Counted from the stretch's first letter, positions 22,710 through 33,365 are shown. The stretch is DNA of 64,000 nt from Pyropia yezoensis (GCA_009829735.1 CM020618.1:1356425-1420424), one strand, 5' to 3'. Program-made: numbers and translations. The notes: generated by a model from the letters alone, not told the origin.

Positions 22710-23010
22710 CTCCACAAGAGTCACGTGGAGTCAACCAAAACGACCAAACGGTGTCCAGAGTCGCGGATCGTCAGCTACGGAGTTCCTAGAGCACGTTCCA
22801 CCCCTCCACCTACCTCAAGGAAGGCGGTGAGGTTTCCCGAAACTCCGGGTCTCCCACCAAGACTCACGGTGGCCAACCTCGTCACCCAGCGAACGCTCGG
22901 AACGTAGGCGAGTCGATCGTGTCACCGGAAGTCTCGGTGCCGAAGGGGGAGAGGGGCCAACATGGTCCCGTCTCCGGTCAAGGGAGGTACCAAAGTCGAT
23001 ATCCTCTCCC

Positions 23011-23026
23011 CCGCTGATCCACCAAC
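23011..23026 (-). other. E3 primer-binding site
   Basis: Immediately inside the 5' LTR the minus strand reads GT then TGGTGGATCAGCGG. The corresponding site in E5 is TGGTGGAGCAGCAGG. The match between two diverged elements and the leading TGG (complement of tRNA CCA) support a tRNA primer site. The tRNA is not identified. Confidence 0.6.
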
Positions 23027-23563
23027 TGTAGCAGTACTCCCAACCAACAACCTCGAGTCAGGGAAGGAAGAGGAGTATTGCCGATATCCCAACTTGGGAC
23101 ACCGGAAGCAAGCACCTCCACACAGCCGAACACGGAACTTGCGTGTGGTGAGCGGGTCCACTCACCAAGGCACGAACAAGATGTGTCGGAGCCAGACGGT
23201 GTTTTCTTGCTTGGCCAGCCAAGGTGGGCCCTCCCCGCCTTGCTGTCCCTCCTTATCAACCCTCCTCACACGCTCACGCAACCCCTCAAAACACTCAGAA
23301 AATGAACCCTCAAACAAACCAATCATATCACTCCACATGCAAAGCACTCAAGCGTAGAAATCCGTCTGGCTCCCGTGCAAAAATCCCAAGAAACAAATAC
23401 CAGCAGCATTACCCTGCTCTAGTATGTCGGAAGTCCTAGTCGAGTTTCCGTCCAGAAGTCAGAAGTTTCACCATCGTGGGTCGGGTGAATTTCGACTTCC
23501 GGTCAGGTCCACTTGACCCGAATCTCCAAAGTATTGGTACCGAATTCCGGCCCAATCTCCCAC
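23027..23563. repeat. E3 5' LTR and junction to host DNA
   Basis: The stretch starts with TGTAGCAG (inner LTR end, read on plus) and resembles the 3' half of the E1 LTR in base pattern, including CCCAACTTGGG. The outer LTR boundary is not found. The segment after about 23430 has lower GC and ends in CTCCCACAG just before the open frame at 23564, a plausible 3' splice site of the host gene. No other gene is seen. Confidence 0.45.
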
Positions 23564-24339
23564 AGTGTGGATTAACCAGCGGGCGGTGTCGCCGGATGGT
23601 ACGGCGAACAGCTACTTTGAGGAGGGGGCCGTGCGCCCCGACAAGGTGCTGGCCGACCTGGTGCGCCTCGCCCACCCGACCGCCGCCATCCCCGGCTCGT
23701 TCAACTTTTACTACTCGGCGGGGCAGGCGTCCAACCTGACGTGCCCGCACGCAACCCTGCCCGTCGACCCCGTCCCGCCGTCGGTGTACGTGGACACGGT
23801 CGTACGGGTGACGGGCGGCCTCAGCCCGGTGGGACGTGGAGGACGACCTCGCGTCGCGGGTGTACCCAGCGCTGGACGCCGAGGCCAACGTGTCCGCCGC
23901 AGAGGTGGAGGTCTTTTTCGACACCCCCCCCGAGGACGTGCCCGCGAACGCCGTCGACCTCACCGTCCGCGCCCGCCGGTCGGGGCCGGTGGCCAACGAC
24001 TCGGCCGATGCGCTCGGCGCCGCCATTGTGCGCGCCCCGGACGCCGCCCTCCCGGCCTCGACGGGCGTCGCCGCCCAGTCCGTGGCGGTGGTGGGCGGCC
24101 CCACGCGGGCGGCGGTGGGGGGGGTACCGGCGGTGGCGGCGCGGGTGGCGACGACGATGGGGGCGGCTTGTCGGGGCGGCGGCATTGCCAGCATTGTCAT
24201 TGGGTGCTTGGCGGCGCTCGCGCTGGTCGCGGTCGGGGGGGGTCTGGCATTCCGGGGAGGCCGCCACCGCGGCGCCGCCGACCGTGACGCCTACTGGCAG
24301 GCCCAAGAGGGGCAACCGATTGCAGCGTCCGCAGCATGA
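23564..24339 (+). pseudogene. 3' part of a type I membrane protein gene
   Basis: Two frames joined by one shift near 23835 encode about 255 residues. The first (about 23565-23830) includes NSYFEEGAVRPDKVLADLVR and a segment with SFNFYYSAGQASN. The second (23836-24339) continues with EDDLASRVYPALDAEANVSA. It ends in a Gly/Ala-rich stretch, one clear transmembrane helix (IASIVIGCLAALALVAVGGG, about 24182-24245) and a short basic cytoplasmic tail. No family was recognised. The first codons follow a CAG that could be a splice acceptor. No upstream exon is visible because E3 lies there, so the gene may be cut by the retroelement or its exon may lie beyond it. The frameshift is in GC-rich sequence and may be an error. 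Confidence 0.5.
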
Positions 24340-25602
24340 GAGGCGGGCGTCGCGAGGAGCGTCGCCTCGTGTGGCGGGTCGACACACCATTCGGTTTGCC
24401 GCACCCGCCTCGGCCTGGGCATTTTTGCCAGACTCCCCCGCCGGCCTCCCGCGACGCAACCTTATCGGTGCTCGAGGCGGCATTGCCGTCGCCCGCCACG
24501 GACTCCGCTGCGCCGGTGCCTCAGCGCCCATCAAGTCGGCGGACGCCACACCCCGAGTGGCCCCGCCGCAGGCTGCGCCTGCGGCGCGGCGGACGGTCCG
24601 CCACGCGGCCTGGCGGCCGCTCGCGTCAGCGTTGAGGAGCTGCTGCCGACCGAAGAGTGGCCGCGAGTGACGAGCGTCTATTGACCCTATGGCGGCGGTG
24701 GCTGTGGCGCCGCGGGGAACCCACTCCGAACCGCCCATTGTCAGGCGTGGTACTGTGAAACGACGCGGCAGAGCTGCGGGCGTCACATAAAGGTCGCCGT
24801 CCCAGCACACGGGCGGCTCGCCGAAGCGGGCCGAACCCAACAGTAGCGAGCCTGCCGCCGTGGTGAGCTCCGCTGCTTGAAGCTCGGAGGCGGCCTGCAC
24901 CACACGTTTCAGCATGGGGAAGTGTGGGGTGTGGGTCGCGAGCGTGAGGATACCGACAGCTTGGCCGCCACTGTGGGGATGCCGCCAGCTTGGCCGCCAC
25001 TGTGGGGATGCGACCAGCTTGGCCGGCCACCAGCTCATCCTTGTAGGCGATTGGGACAAGAGGAGCCCGCGCGCCCGACTCACCGCCCGCAAGCCACAGT
25101 CGGCGTCCCTCCCCGCTCCCTCGCTCCGCCTCGTCCGTTTTGGCCCACCCACTTTGGCCAGCGCTGCCCCCCCCTCCACGTCTGTGCCGACCCTTGCCCC
25201 TCCCACCTCTCCACTTTCTTCACGGCCGGCCGTGGCGGTGGCCGTGGCGTCGCGGGGGACCCACCCCGAGGGCGAGCGGCGGCGGCCAACTGCAGTGTGG
25301 TCGCGCTGGCAAGATCCAGGAGCGGGCGCCCCCGCCGCCCAGCTGGGCGGTGTGGCAAAAACCACTAGCACAATACTGCCACAGGCGGAGGCCTCTCGAG
25401 GGGGGGTCAGGGCGGGGCGGATCAAGCGCACGCAAACGGCGGTGCCGCCTGACTGGAAATCCTCGAGTCGCACCCCCGTGCCCGCCACCCTCCCTCCCCC
25501 CCGCCACCCTCCCGCCCGCTCCCCCTCCTTTGTTCTCCCCTGCAGTCCACTGACGTCCCGTCCGCCCCGCTACTTCGGCCCCCCTTGCCTCCCCCGTGCG
25601 CC
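24340..25602. other. Intergenic region upstream of the dehydrogenase gene
   Basis: No convincing gene is seen. Long open frames here, such as minus 23821-25488, have shadow-like composition and no recognisable domain. The stretch contains a short tandem repeat at about 24957-25030 and presumably the promoter of the gene starting at 25603. Confidence 0.5.
24957..25030 (+). repeat. 30-bp tandem repeat, about 2.5 copies
   Basis: The unit CAGCTTGGCCGCCACTGTGG followed by GGATGCCGC repeats twice nearly perfectly, with a third partial copy. It lies in otherwise unremarkable intergenic DNA. Confidence 0.75.
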
Positions 25603-26750
25603 ATGGACCCCCCCGCTGGCGGCGCCGCCCGGGTGGTGGCGACCACCGCCACCACTGCCCCCGACGGTGCCGTCACGGTCACGCGGGTGGCGACCGCGAC
25701 GCGGCCGCCGGCACCGCCGGCGCAGGTGATTGGCATCGTCGGCTTTGGCAACTTTGGCCAGTTCCTCACCGGCACGTTTGTCAAGCAGGGCCACCAGTAC
25801 GCTTCTGATGGTGCAGGGGGGGGGGGGGGGGGGGCCTGCCGGTGGAGACACGTGCGCGCGCGCGCGCGACGTTGGTGTGGTGAGGGAGCTGTCTGTGGTT
25901 TTTCTCATGTGTTCCTGCCCTTGTGGCGGGGGGCGAGACGGGGGGTGGGAGGGGGGGGGGGGAGGGGCGAGGCCGGAGCGCTCCAGCCCCGTTGGTGGTG
26001 CATGCGTGCTGACGCACGCGCGCTGGTGCTTGTTGCTGCGCGACGGGGCGCCGTCCGCATCTGTGCCGCGCGCTGGGTTCTAACGTGAGGCTGGTGGTCT
26101 GGATGCGCTCCCTGCAATCCTCCACTGGACAGTCCTCGAGCGTGGTGCCATCGCCTCCCCCTGCCCTCTGTCCGTTTTTTTTTTTTTGGCTCTTCCAGAG
26201 TCATTGGTATGAGCCGCGGCGACTACTCCGCCGCCGCCACCAAACTGGGCGCCACCTACACGCGCGATGCGGCGGCGCTCATCGCCGCCAAGCCCGACGT
26301 GGTCATCTTTTGCACGTCCATGATGTCCCTCGCGTCGGTGCTGCGCGCCTTCCCGCTCGACGCCCTGGCCGACACGCTCTTCGTGGACGTGATGTCGGTC
26401 AAGGCGCACGCCGCGACGCCGCTGACGGAACTCCTTCCCGCCGCCGCCGACATCCTGTGCACGCACCCCATGTTTGGGCCCGAGTCGGGGCGGTCCGGCT
26501 GGGGGGGCTCCCGTTTGTGTTTGACCGCCTCCGCGTCCGTGATGGGCCACGGTGTGACCGGTTTCTGGCCGTCTGGGCGGCAGAGGGGTGCGGTGTGGAG
26601 ATGCCCGTCACCACCCACGACGCGTACGCCGCGTCGACGCAGTTTATTACGCACACGACGGGGCGGCTGTTAGCGGGGCTGGGAGTGGGCGGCACGCCAT
26701 CACACCAAGGGCTACGAGAGCCTCCTGGGGGTGGTGGACACGACCGTCAG
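25603..26750 (+). CDS. Arogenate/prephenate dehydrogenase-like gene, 3' end missing
   Basis: The product belongs to the TyrA family, which oxidatively decarboxylates arogenate or prephenate in tyrosine synthesis. Exon 1 (25603-25796, ATG in GCGCCATGG) encodes the NAD-binding start VIGIVGFGNFGQF. The intron is 25797-26198 (GT at 25797, a T-rich tract and CCAG before 26199). It joins GHQ to VIGMSRGDY. Exon 2 (26199-26750) has VVIFCTSMMSL, the family motif CTHPMFGPESGR, THDAYAASTQFITHT and TKGYESLLGVVD. The HPMFGPESG form is typical of arogenate dehydrogenases. Exon 2 ends at ACCGTCA before GTACGT (26751), a good donor, but no following exon is found. Frame breaks occur at a G run near 26505 and near 26697. 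Composite retroelement E4 begins just downstream. There is no obvious plastid transit peptide. Confidence 0.8.
25797..26198 (+). other. Intron of the dehydrogenase gene
   Basis: The intron is 402 bp and contains long G runs, a (CG)n tract near 25855-25869 and a T-rich tract before the AG. Joining its edges restores the conserved protein frame across the junction, which is the main evidence for it. Confidence 0.75.
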
Positions 26751-26873
26751 TACGTGCGGCTGGTGGACGGAGGGGGTGAGGGAGGGGGTGGGGGGGTCGG
26801 AGTCTGAATGGCGTGCCTATAGTGGGCGGCGGACGCGGCGCACCTCTCACGGGTCCTCCCTGCGACCAAGCGG

Positions 26874-28336
26874 ATGGAGCCCGATGAGTTTACTCATCAA
26901 CTGGCGAAGCGTCTGGACATCCAGGACGCGGACACGGAGATTGTCAACGAAGTCTTCAGGTCGGTACTGACTCCTGAACGTTATCGTTTGGAGGACCGAT
27001 CCACTACCGTATCGGAATCGATGCGTACTACCTCGCACCGAGCGATCTGCTCTATGCAGACCCTCATGAAGGGAGTCCCCATGTTCGGGGGCCCGAACGG
27101 ACGCCCGTTGGCAGTCATTGGCTTCTTGACTAGCTTCAAGGCAGCCGCGGACAAGGCACTCGTCAACGAGGGGCTGGCGCTGGAGATCCTCCCGCTCTTC
27201 GTTGATGAACGGGTACGAGGCATCCTCCGCCAGGCATCCCCGATGCCGGGAATGAGGGTCGCGGCCACCCCCATGGATTACCGTGGTATACTGAAGGAGC
27301 TGCTTAGCAGCTACCTTAGTGAGGACAAGTGCGAAGACCACTATCGGGCCCTTCGCACCGCCACGCCCAGTCCTGGGAGAGTGAGGAGATGTTTGGACGC
27401 CTGATCCAAGAGCTCGACTACGAGCTGGGGAAGCTTCTCGGCGAAGGGGAGCTACGGGCCATCCTGTTCGCAGGAGTACCCAACCATGTGCGGATATCCG
27501 CACGGGGAGCCAATACGGCTCGGACGAACTTCAGTCGACTGATGCATATGTGCAAGTCCCTCGGGGACGCCTACCGGGTGCTACACCCGGAATGTGCCTT
27601 GGCCCCGAAGCCCAAGGGTGAGGGAGGCAAGCCCAGTCTTACCCCGGTACCGAGGCAAGTGAAGGTGGAGCGTAAGGCCGCACCAGTACTGGTGGCGACC
27701 AACCATACCCCTACGGGTGAGGATGAACCTCTAGTCGACCAACAGGGCCACCTGTTGCTACCGGCGACGCCGGTGATTGATGAGCATGGTACGTAGTGTA
27801 CATCGCCCCGGCTGGGACCCAGTTCCAGGTCAACGAGGGAACGGGACGGCGCGTCCCGTATGTGCGGACTACGGGGTACGCCCCGGTTACGAGTAGCCCC
27901 CACCAACCCCTGCCGACATGGGCAGTTGCGTACGGAGGCACCTCCGCACATCGCTGGTAGAACCAACCGGCTGGGGGAGTCCATAATCCGGTTGGCCCGG
28001 GACCCAAGGCCTACCAAGGGGCAGGCACTCGGGGCGCCCGAGGCAGGCTACCGGACCTATGGAACCAACCCGACCCGGACGCCCGGGACGGCCGGTAACG
28101 TCCGGATGCATGCTGTGCGGAGACCCCCAGCATTGGGTGTCCGCATGCCCGCTCATCCCGGAGGAGTCTCGACGGGGCAGCGGCTCAACGCAAGGCATCC
28201 ATTGGGGGGGTATCCCGCCAGAGGCCCGGCACCGGGCAGGCAGCAAGCTCCAAGAGAAGTACTAGCAGTCGAGGAGGCACCTCCTCTCCCGGATATCCCG
28301 TAAGATAGTGCCCGGCCGTCCACGGGAAACGAGTAA
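26874..28336 (+). pseudogene. E4 gag, frameshifted
   Basis: Frame pieces 26874-27404 and 27329-27796 carry a gag core unlike E1-E3 in sequence but similar in layout (PLAVIGFLTSFKAAADKALV, then YRGILKELLSSYL and ELRAILFAGVPNHV). A CCHC knuckle CMLCGDPQHWVSAC lies at about 28110-28151 in another frame. The end retains the pattern seen in the other elements, GGGAAAC, GAG and a stop TAA (28334-28336), encoding TGNE. At least three frame changes are needed between start and end, so it is not functional as assembled. Confidence 0.75.
28324..28336 (+). promoter_or_regulatory. Relic of the gag-pol frameshift signal in E4
   Basis: GGGAAAC at 28324-28330 is followed by GAG and TAA, the same heptamer-codon-stop arrangement as in E1, E2 and E3. 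The -1 frame downstream closes after about 15 codons, so the signal is no longer useful here. Confidence 0.5.
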
Positions 28337-28486
28337 GAGGAAGGACGACACGGGGGTCGCTGGGGTAACCCTAGCAAGCCACCCCGGACTGCCGCGGGGA
28401 AAGCCCCACGGAGAGGCGCGGTTGAAGCCGACGCCGCATCAACCCCCGGGTACACCTTCCGGCCCCGACGACACGTCGCCAGGGGA

Positions 28487-29300
28487 TTGATGACCAACCT
28501 CCAAGGTTGGGAGGAGAGGACGGGGAAGCCCCGTCACATGGAACCAGACAAGGGCCCTGTTCAGGACGCCCGAGTTACACCGGAGATCGGTGTAGGCCAC
28601 GTACTGTTCACCTTGGAGAACTTCAAGGTATCAGCCACACCGGGGGGTTTGACACCCCAGTCGACCCGATCGTATTACCATGTACTGGATACAGGGGCTG
28701 GACCTAACCTGATCCGGAAGGATACCCTCCCGGACAAGTGACTCCCGCGAGTCAGAGTTGCTCGGGGGACCCACGATCAAGGATGCGAATGGTTTTCTCA
28801 TTCGTACGACCGCAGCGATGTCGCTGCGGGTCACCATCGGGGAGCTCACTACGGAAGTTGACTTCCTGGTGTGTGAGACTCTATCTGTGCCCTGCATACT
28901 AGAGTGCACCTTCATCAACGTTCACGTTGATGCAATCCGGCCGGGCCGGAGGACCGTCGAGCTGCAAGAGGGCCGACGGGACGAAGAGAGGACAGACCGC
29001 TATCGTCAGGAACCTGACGCTACAAGAGAGCCACGTTAACGTGGCTGAGGTATACGCAAGCGTAGAACCGAAGACACTCCGGCTGGCTAAGCGGACTCGC
29101 TTTGAGCAGTTATCGGAGACCGTCCTCCCGGTTAACTGTGACCTCGCAGGTATCTGCAGAGTCCAGTCCAACCTACGAACCTACAAGCGCCATGGATTGA
29201 CCATAGCTAACGGTATCGTAGACCTCCCAGCAGGAGGGTCGTCCCTCCTAGTGATGGCGAACGATCGCCGTAAGGCAGTCACCTCCCGAAGGGAACTATC
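28487..29300 (+). pseudogene. E4 protease and following linker, frameshifted
   Basis: The frame 28487-28741 contains the aspartic protease motif VLDTGAGPNLIRKDTLP. The frame 28758-29039 continues with VDFLVCETLSVPCILECTFI, the usual second half of a retropepsin. A third frame to about 29300 has HGLTIANGIVDLPAGG, like the linker before RT in E1. The RT domain never starts, because sequence switches to E1-like chromodomain near 29305. Confidence 0.75.
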
Positions 29301-29304
29301 CTCG

Positions 29305-29612
29305 GAATGGACAGGACGTGGTGACAGTTGCAGCACCTCCTCCCGGCGACCCGGCTTGGGCGCGTGCGCTCAAGGCGCGGCGTCTGCCGTACCAGCCTGC
29401 GGCCAACCAGGGTCCGCAAGAGTACGTGTTCGACAATTTCGTCGACCACGGATGGGATGAGGATACTAACCGGCCTCATGTTGAGGGTGCACTGGTTTGG
29501 CTACCGCGCCAAAGATGAGACATGGGAGTACGTGGAGGACCTCCCCGCTGAGAAGGTCCGGGCTTACTGCGCCCGGAGTGACATCGACCCTGATTGCCCT
29601 CCTTCAACGTGA
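29305..29612 (+). pseudogene. Chromodomain end of an E1-like pol
   Basis: From about GGACAGGACGTGGT the sequence follows E1 pol 5720-6023. It covers the Pro-rich spacer, EYVFDNFVDHGWDED and, after a one-base shift near 29475, WFGYRAKDETWEYVEDL, then the stop at 29610-29612. It is a chromodomain without the integrase it normally ends. Confidence 0.85.
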
Positions 29613-29720
29613 GGAAGGCCAAGTGGTCAGGCCAGAGAGTGCTTCAAGTCGAAGTAGTACGCAAAGAGGCTTTTAACTACGGCCCTAACCCTCTCACTCT
29701 CACAACAAGGCAGCTGCCAA

Positions 29721-31661
29721 CTAGGCACGCATGCTACACGCTCCACCACCACGGCCCTCGCTCTCACGCGGAGGGGAGCGGCGAGACCCACGCCGGCAAC
29801 GGTCACCACCAGTCGGTGGAGCAGGCGCGTCCAAGTCGAAGTCGCCATGAGTCTCACGATCACGAGTACGACCGACGAGCGGCGGCCGCATGCCTACTTG
29901 GTCCTGCGCGCAAGTTGGCGGCGCAGACGACGGACCGGCTCGGTCTCGGAAGGGGTGGACGACTCCGACTTGGAGTACGACAGTCGTCATCCGACACAGA
30001 AGGAGAGCGCCGCGAGTGACGGCGACGACGCAAGGAGGAGAGTAGCTACGGCTCGCCCGACGCTTGCCGCGCTCAAGTGGGGCCGACAGGGGCATGATGG
30101 AGCCGATGCGAGCCAGCTCGGCCGTCATAAACTCCGCAACGGACTCGCAACATGCAGTCGAGACGAACAGTGCGAACGCGCTCCTCAAGTAGAGGGGGCT
30201 CCGAAGCATGGAGAGTTGCTGCCGACGCGGCCATCCACGAGATAGTGCGCACCAGCGTGGTGATAAGGATTTCAGAAGTCAAGGGCGCGGACGGCAACAC
30301 CAACTTGAGGTAGACCGTAAGTAGAGTGGTCCCCACGTTGGGGACACAGGCGTGGATGACTCAGCTGCAATGCCAATCGGGATGTCCCCATGCGGCTGGA
30401 ACGCAACAGGAGGAAGAGGAGGGGCCTCGCCGACTCGGAGGAGCCCGAGGGTAGCCACGACCTCGAGTTGAGGCCGCCGCGGCACCTTGCGCCCGAAGCT
30501 CCTCAGGGTCGGTGACTGCAACCACAAGGTTCTCATTCGGGGCGGCGCAGTGTGGCGCTCAACCCCTGGGGCATACGGGTAGTCCCCGATGCCCAACCCC
30601 TCCTTGAGTCCCACACGGCCGTCGTGAAGTTCACGGGCGACCCAGACGAACTGGCGAAGTGAGCTGTCGTCTTGAGGCCCACGGAAAGGCCGGCGCAATT
30701 TGTGCTCAATGCTCTCCCACTCGATAAGCTTGTGAAGCTTCAACACCTCCTCGAGTAGAGTGAGTTGACCCGATAAGCACCCCTCAGCAACTTGCCGAGG
30801 GGTGAGCTGCTCCAAACCTTAGATCAGGTGGGGTGGGAGGCGCCAGAACATCCCACGCCTCTGGACGCAGGCCACCCAGGTCGACATGACCTCGAGGAGC
30901 CAGAGTGTTGCCAACATGGCAAACACTATGTGGTCCGCGCTAGCCGTCATATGACGGGGCCGAAGTGGTCAAACAACCGCGGTAGTAGCGCGGAGAACCC
31001 ATAGGGGACCTCAACTTGAGGCCACCACTCGGGCTTCTTGGGTTACAGTAACTCCTTGTTCGCCAGTGATTGCTGCGCAAACTCAAGTTGAGCCGAGGTC
31101 ATCAAGTAGGGACCTCGTCGGATATCCTTCTCCATCCGCACGTCAAAGTGATGGATGTGCGGATCGGAGGTACTGAGGAACGGGGGGCAAGTTGCCACCA
31201 CGTCCCACGTGAAGGTCGGCACGTCGCCGGGGCCCTCAGTGTACCCCCCGCGGGTCAAAAAGTTGTTGACCCGCTGCACGTCTTCGACCTCCTCTTCGTC
31301 GAGGAAGGCAAACTAGTCCGTCTTGAAGTCGGCAGGAACCCGACCATACGGGGGAACTTCTCCCGTAGGCGGCCCCACACCCGATCCGTCGCTGTGCCAC
31401 GTCGGCCGCAGCGGATAATCGTCAAGCCCTCCTCGTATAGGGGCCAGGGTGGGTAGTACCATCTCCCCAGGGCCTCCCGTGAAGTAACGGGGCCTACCTC
31501 CGGGGAGAGCCCGCCGCCAACCCCGAGTCGGGTGGCGCAGGCATCCCATCCCCCGGGGTAACCGCGGAGCTCCCGCCAGAAGTCCCGACGGGTGCTACAA
31601 CGCGAGGGGTGCCTTCCATACGCTCTTCCAGGGATTCAGACTCCACCCCGGAGTACACCAT
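29721..31661 (-). pseudogene. Antisense ORF of E4, frameshifted
   Basis: This is homologous to the E1 antisense ORF over its whole length. The start (SGVESESLEERMEG near 31661) matches SGVE/DSLDERMED in E1. The middle keeps VPTFTWDVVATCPPFL and VRMEKDIRRGPYL, then LHKLIEWESIEHKLRRP. The C-terminus keeps the Ser/Arg-rich region. At least five frameshifts break it and some stops are present. Similarity to E1 is high, so E4's right part belongs to the E1 family. Confidence 0.8.
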
Positions 31662-31974
31662 GTCTCTCCCCAAGATAGGGAGAGGCAGCTCGGTCGCAAC
31701 TGCCCGAGGCCTACCTCGAGTTGAGGGGGACTCTGATCGTGGATATACCGGGGGCCTCCCCAGCGTGGGGTGGCCCGCGGTGAAGTGAGTGGTTGGGGAA
31801 AGTGGTGGTAAGGTGTGTACAAGCTGCCAAGTGGGTGAGCTTGAGGGGGAGGACGGTCGACGTGCCTGCCTTAACGTCCAGGTGACGTACCGGGGGACAG
31901 CGAGTCGCGCCCCCGGCGAGTGCAACACGCACTTTTATACCCCTTCTCAGGGCCGACCGGGTCGGTCGGAACTG

Positions 31975-32452
31975 AGGAGAGGGGAGTGTGGCAGAACTGG
32001 CCCCACGCAGGGAGCAGAGCGCGCCACGCTGGGACGGGAGACAACTGGTCTAACCCGTTCCTCCCTTTGCATTTGATTCCGAATTTCCCTAAGTCAGGGA
32101 TACTTTGCTTGACAGTAAATCCAACGTGGATTTGAGGGTTTTCTGCATTTTATCGTCTTGAATTTTCGTGTGGCCCGGTGGGCAGGTGCTGGGGTGGGAG
32201 ATTCTGAGTGGCGAGATTTTGGGGGACCCTGGGGGGATAAGGGGAGGGACAGCGGGGCTTGGCCCTGCTTCCCCGTCCCGACCAAGAAACTGTTGGCCCA
32301 CTCACCATCTTCTTGTTTGTTAGTGGGGGATTGCCCCACAACAGGGACAGCGTGTGTGCGACTTGCACTTCTTCCGGTTCCCCCGACACGGGAGGCAGCC
32401 CTTGTGCACCACCACAACTTGGGTGCTGGGTGCGCGAGTGGTTTTTGCCACA
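31975..32452 (+). repeat. E4 polypurine tract and 3' LTR
   Basis: The tract AGGAGAGGGGAG (31975-31986) is followed by a 466-bp LTR (31987-32452) with the same TGTGGCA and TGCCACA ends as E1. It is close to E1 over the last two thirds and more diverged in the first 130 bases. Confidence 0.9.
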
Positions 32453-33365
32453 TAGGCTCCAATCGCGACCCGGCTGGGCCTCACCGCGGGGCACGCCCCC
32501 ACAGCGGCGACCAACAGCGGACCCTTGGAAAAACCGCTTCGGCCCAGTGTATCCCATGGATGCCTTGACCGCAGGCCAACCCGGTGCGCCCAAGGTGGCG
32601 CCAGGGGGAGCCAGGGGAAGCCACTCGGCTGCGTTCAGACGCCCCTCCCCCGGGACGACACCATCACTTTCCTGCCCTTAGTGCCCTCTAACGAGTCGAA
32701 AGAGGGGGTCGGGGGGGGGGGAGCGCGAAGACGCGGGCACGTGGGCTGTCGGTCGGCGTCTCGCCCGCAGCGTGGCGCGGGCACACCACCCCTCCATCGG
32801 CTACGGCAGCGGCTTCCGCGCTACGGGCCCGAGGCGCGCGCGCGCCACTGCTCTCGGTCGACGCGGCCGTCTGTGGGGAGGAGGGTCCCGGGGGTAGCGG
32901 TAGGGCGGTGGCGGCGACGACGACCGGCGGCTGTCTTTCCCGCGCGCGGCCCTCCGACGGGAAGTCCGACGCGCGTCGGCGCGCGCTATTTTCGCCCGAC
33001 GCGGGGTTTGCCCCGTCTGTTTTTGGACGCCAGCCCAAGGGGCATGCGCGTGGCTTGCCCAGACTCAATCAAATCCCCTCGTCTCACCGCCAGCGGTGGA
33101 CCAAAATCATGGGCTTAAAGTCGGCCCCCCACCCCCACCTTCCCATTGGTCCAACTAAGCAGGGACGGTGGGAGTTGTCCGATCCGACTGGGTCGACGCC
33201 AGTCCGACCGCCCTCCGATCCTCCGACCGGTTGGGGACATCTCAGATACGCTGTACATGTAGTCCCTCTAGACCATGTAGCCCCCGTCCCGCAATAACTC
33301 CTTATAAATGACGAGCGCTCGTTCTCAGCCAGTCAGAGGCGCCCACGTTGCGTTTGAAATATATA
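32453..33365. other. Unassigned GC-rich region
   Basis: I see no gene that I can support. Short open frames are present on both strands, but none has recognisable domains. No missing dehydrogenase exon was found here. Confidence 0.4.

Larger units (their letters stand above)
17167..23430 (-). mobile_element. Ty3/gypsy chromovirus E3, degraded
   Basis: This minus-strand chromovirus is closest to E1 in gag and pol. From right to left it shows a 5' LTR (inner edge at 23027), primer-binding site, leader, gag, frameshift signal and a pol in many frames. The chromodomain, antisense region and 3' LTR would lie in or beyond the gap at 16667-17166. The outer edge of the LTR is not clear. I saw no TGCTACA partner for its inner TGTAGCA end, so 23430 is approximate. 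Confidence 0.85.
26810..32452 (+). mobile_element. Composite LTR element E4
   Basis: A gag and protease from a fourth gypsy lineage (about 26874-29300) is joined near 29305 to sequence like the last 300 bp of E1 pol, the antisense ORF region and a complete 3' LTR. RT, RNase H and most of integrase are absent. No 5' LTR is visible, and the left boundary (about 26810) is set only by the end of dehydrogenase-like sequence. It is either an internal-deletion or recombinant element, or two fragments side by side. Confidence 0.7.

Noticed and set aside
23821..25488. 555-residue open frame on the minus strand
   Set aside because: It overlaps the membrane-protein gene and the intergenic repeat, has no domain, and such long frames are common by chance at this GC content.
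32525..33118. Plus-strand open frame after the E4 LTR, tested as a missing dehydrogenase exon
   Set aside because: It lacks the expected GDSFDL-type continuation of the family and has no other recognisable content.
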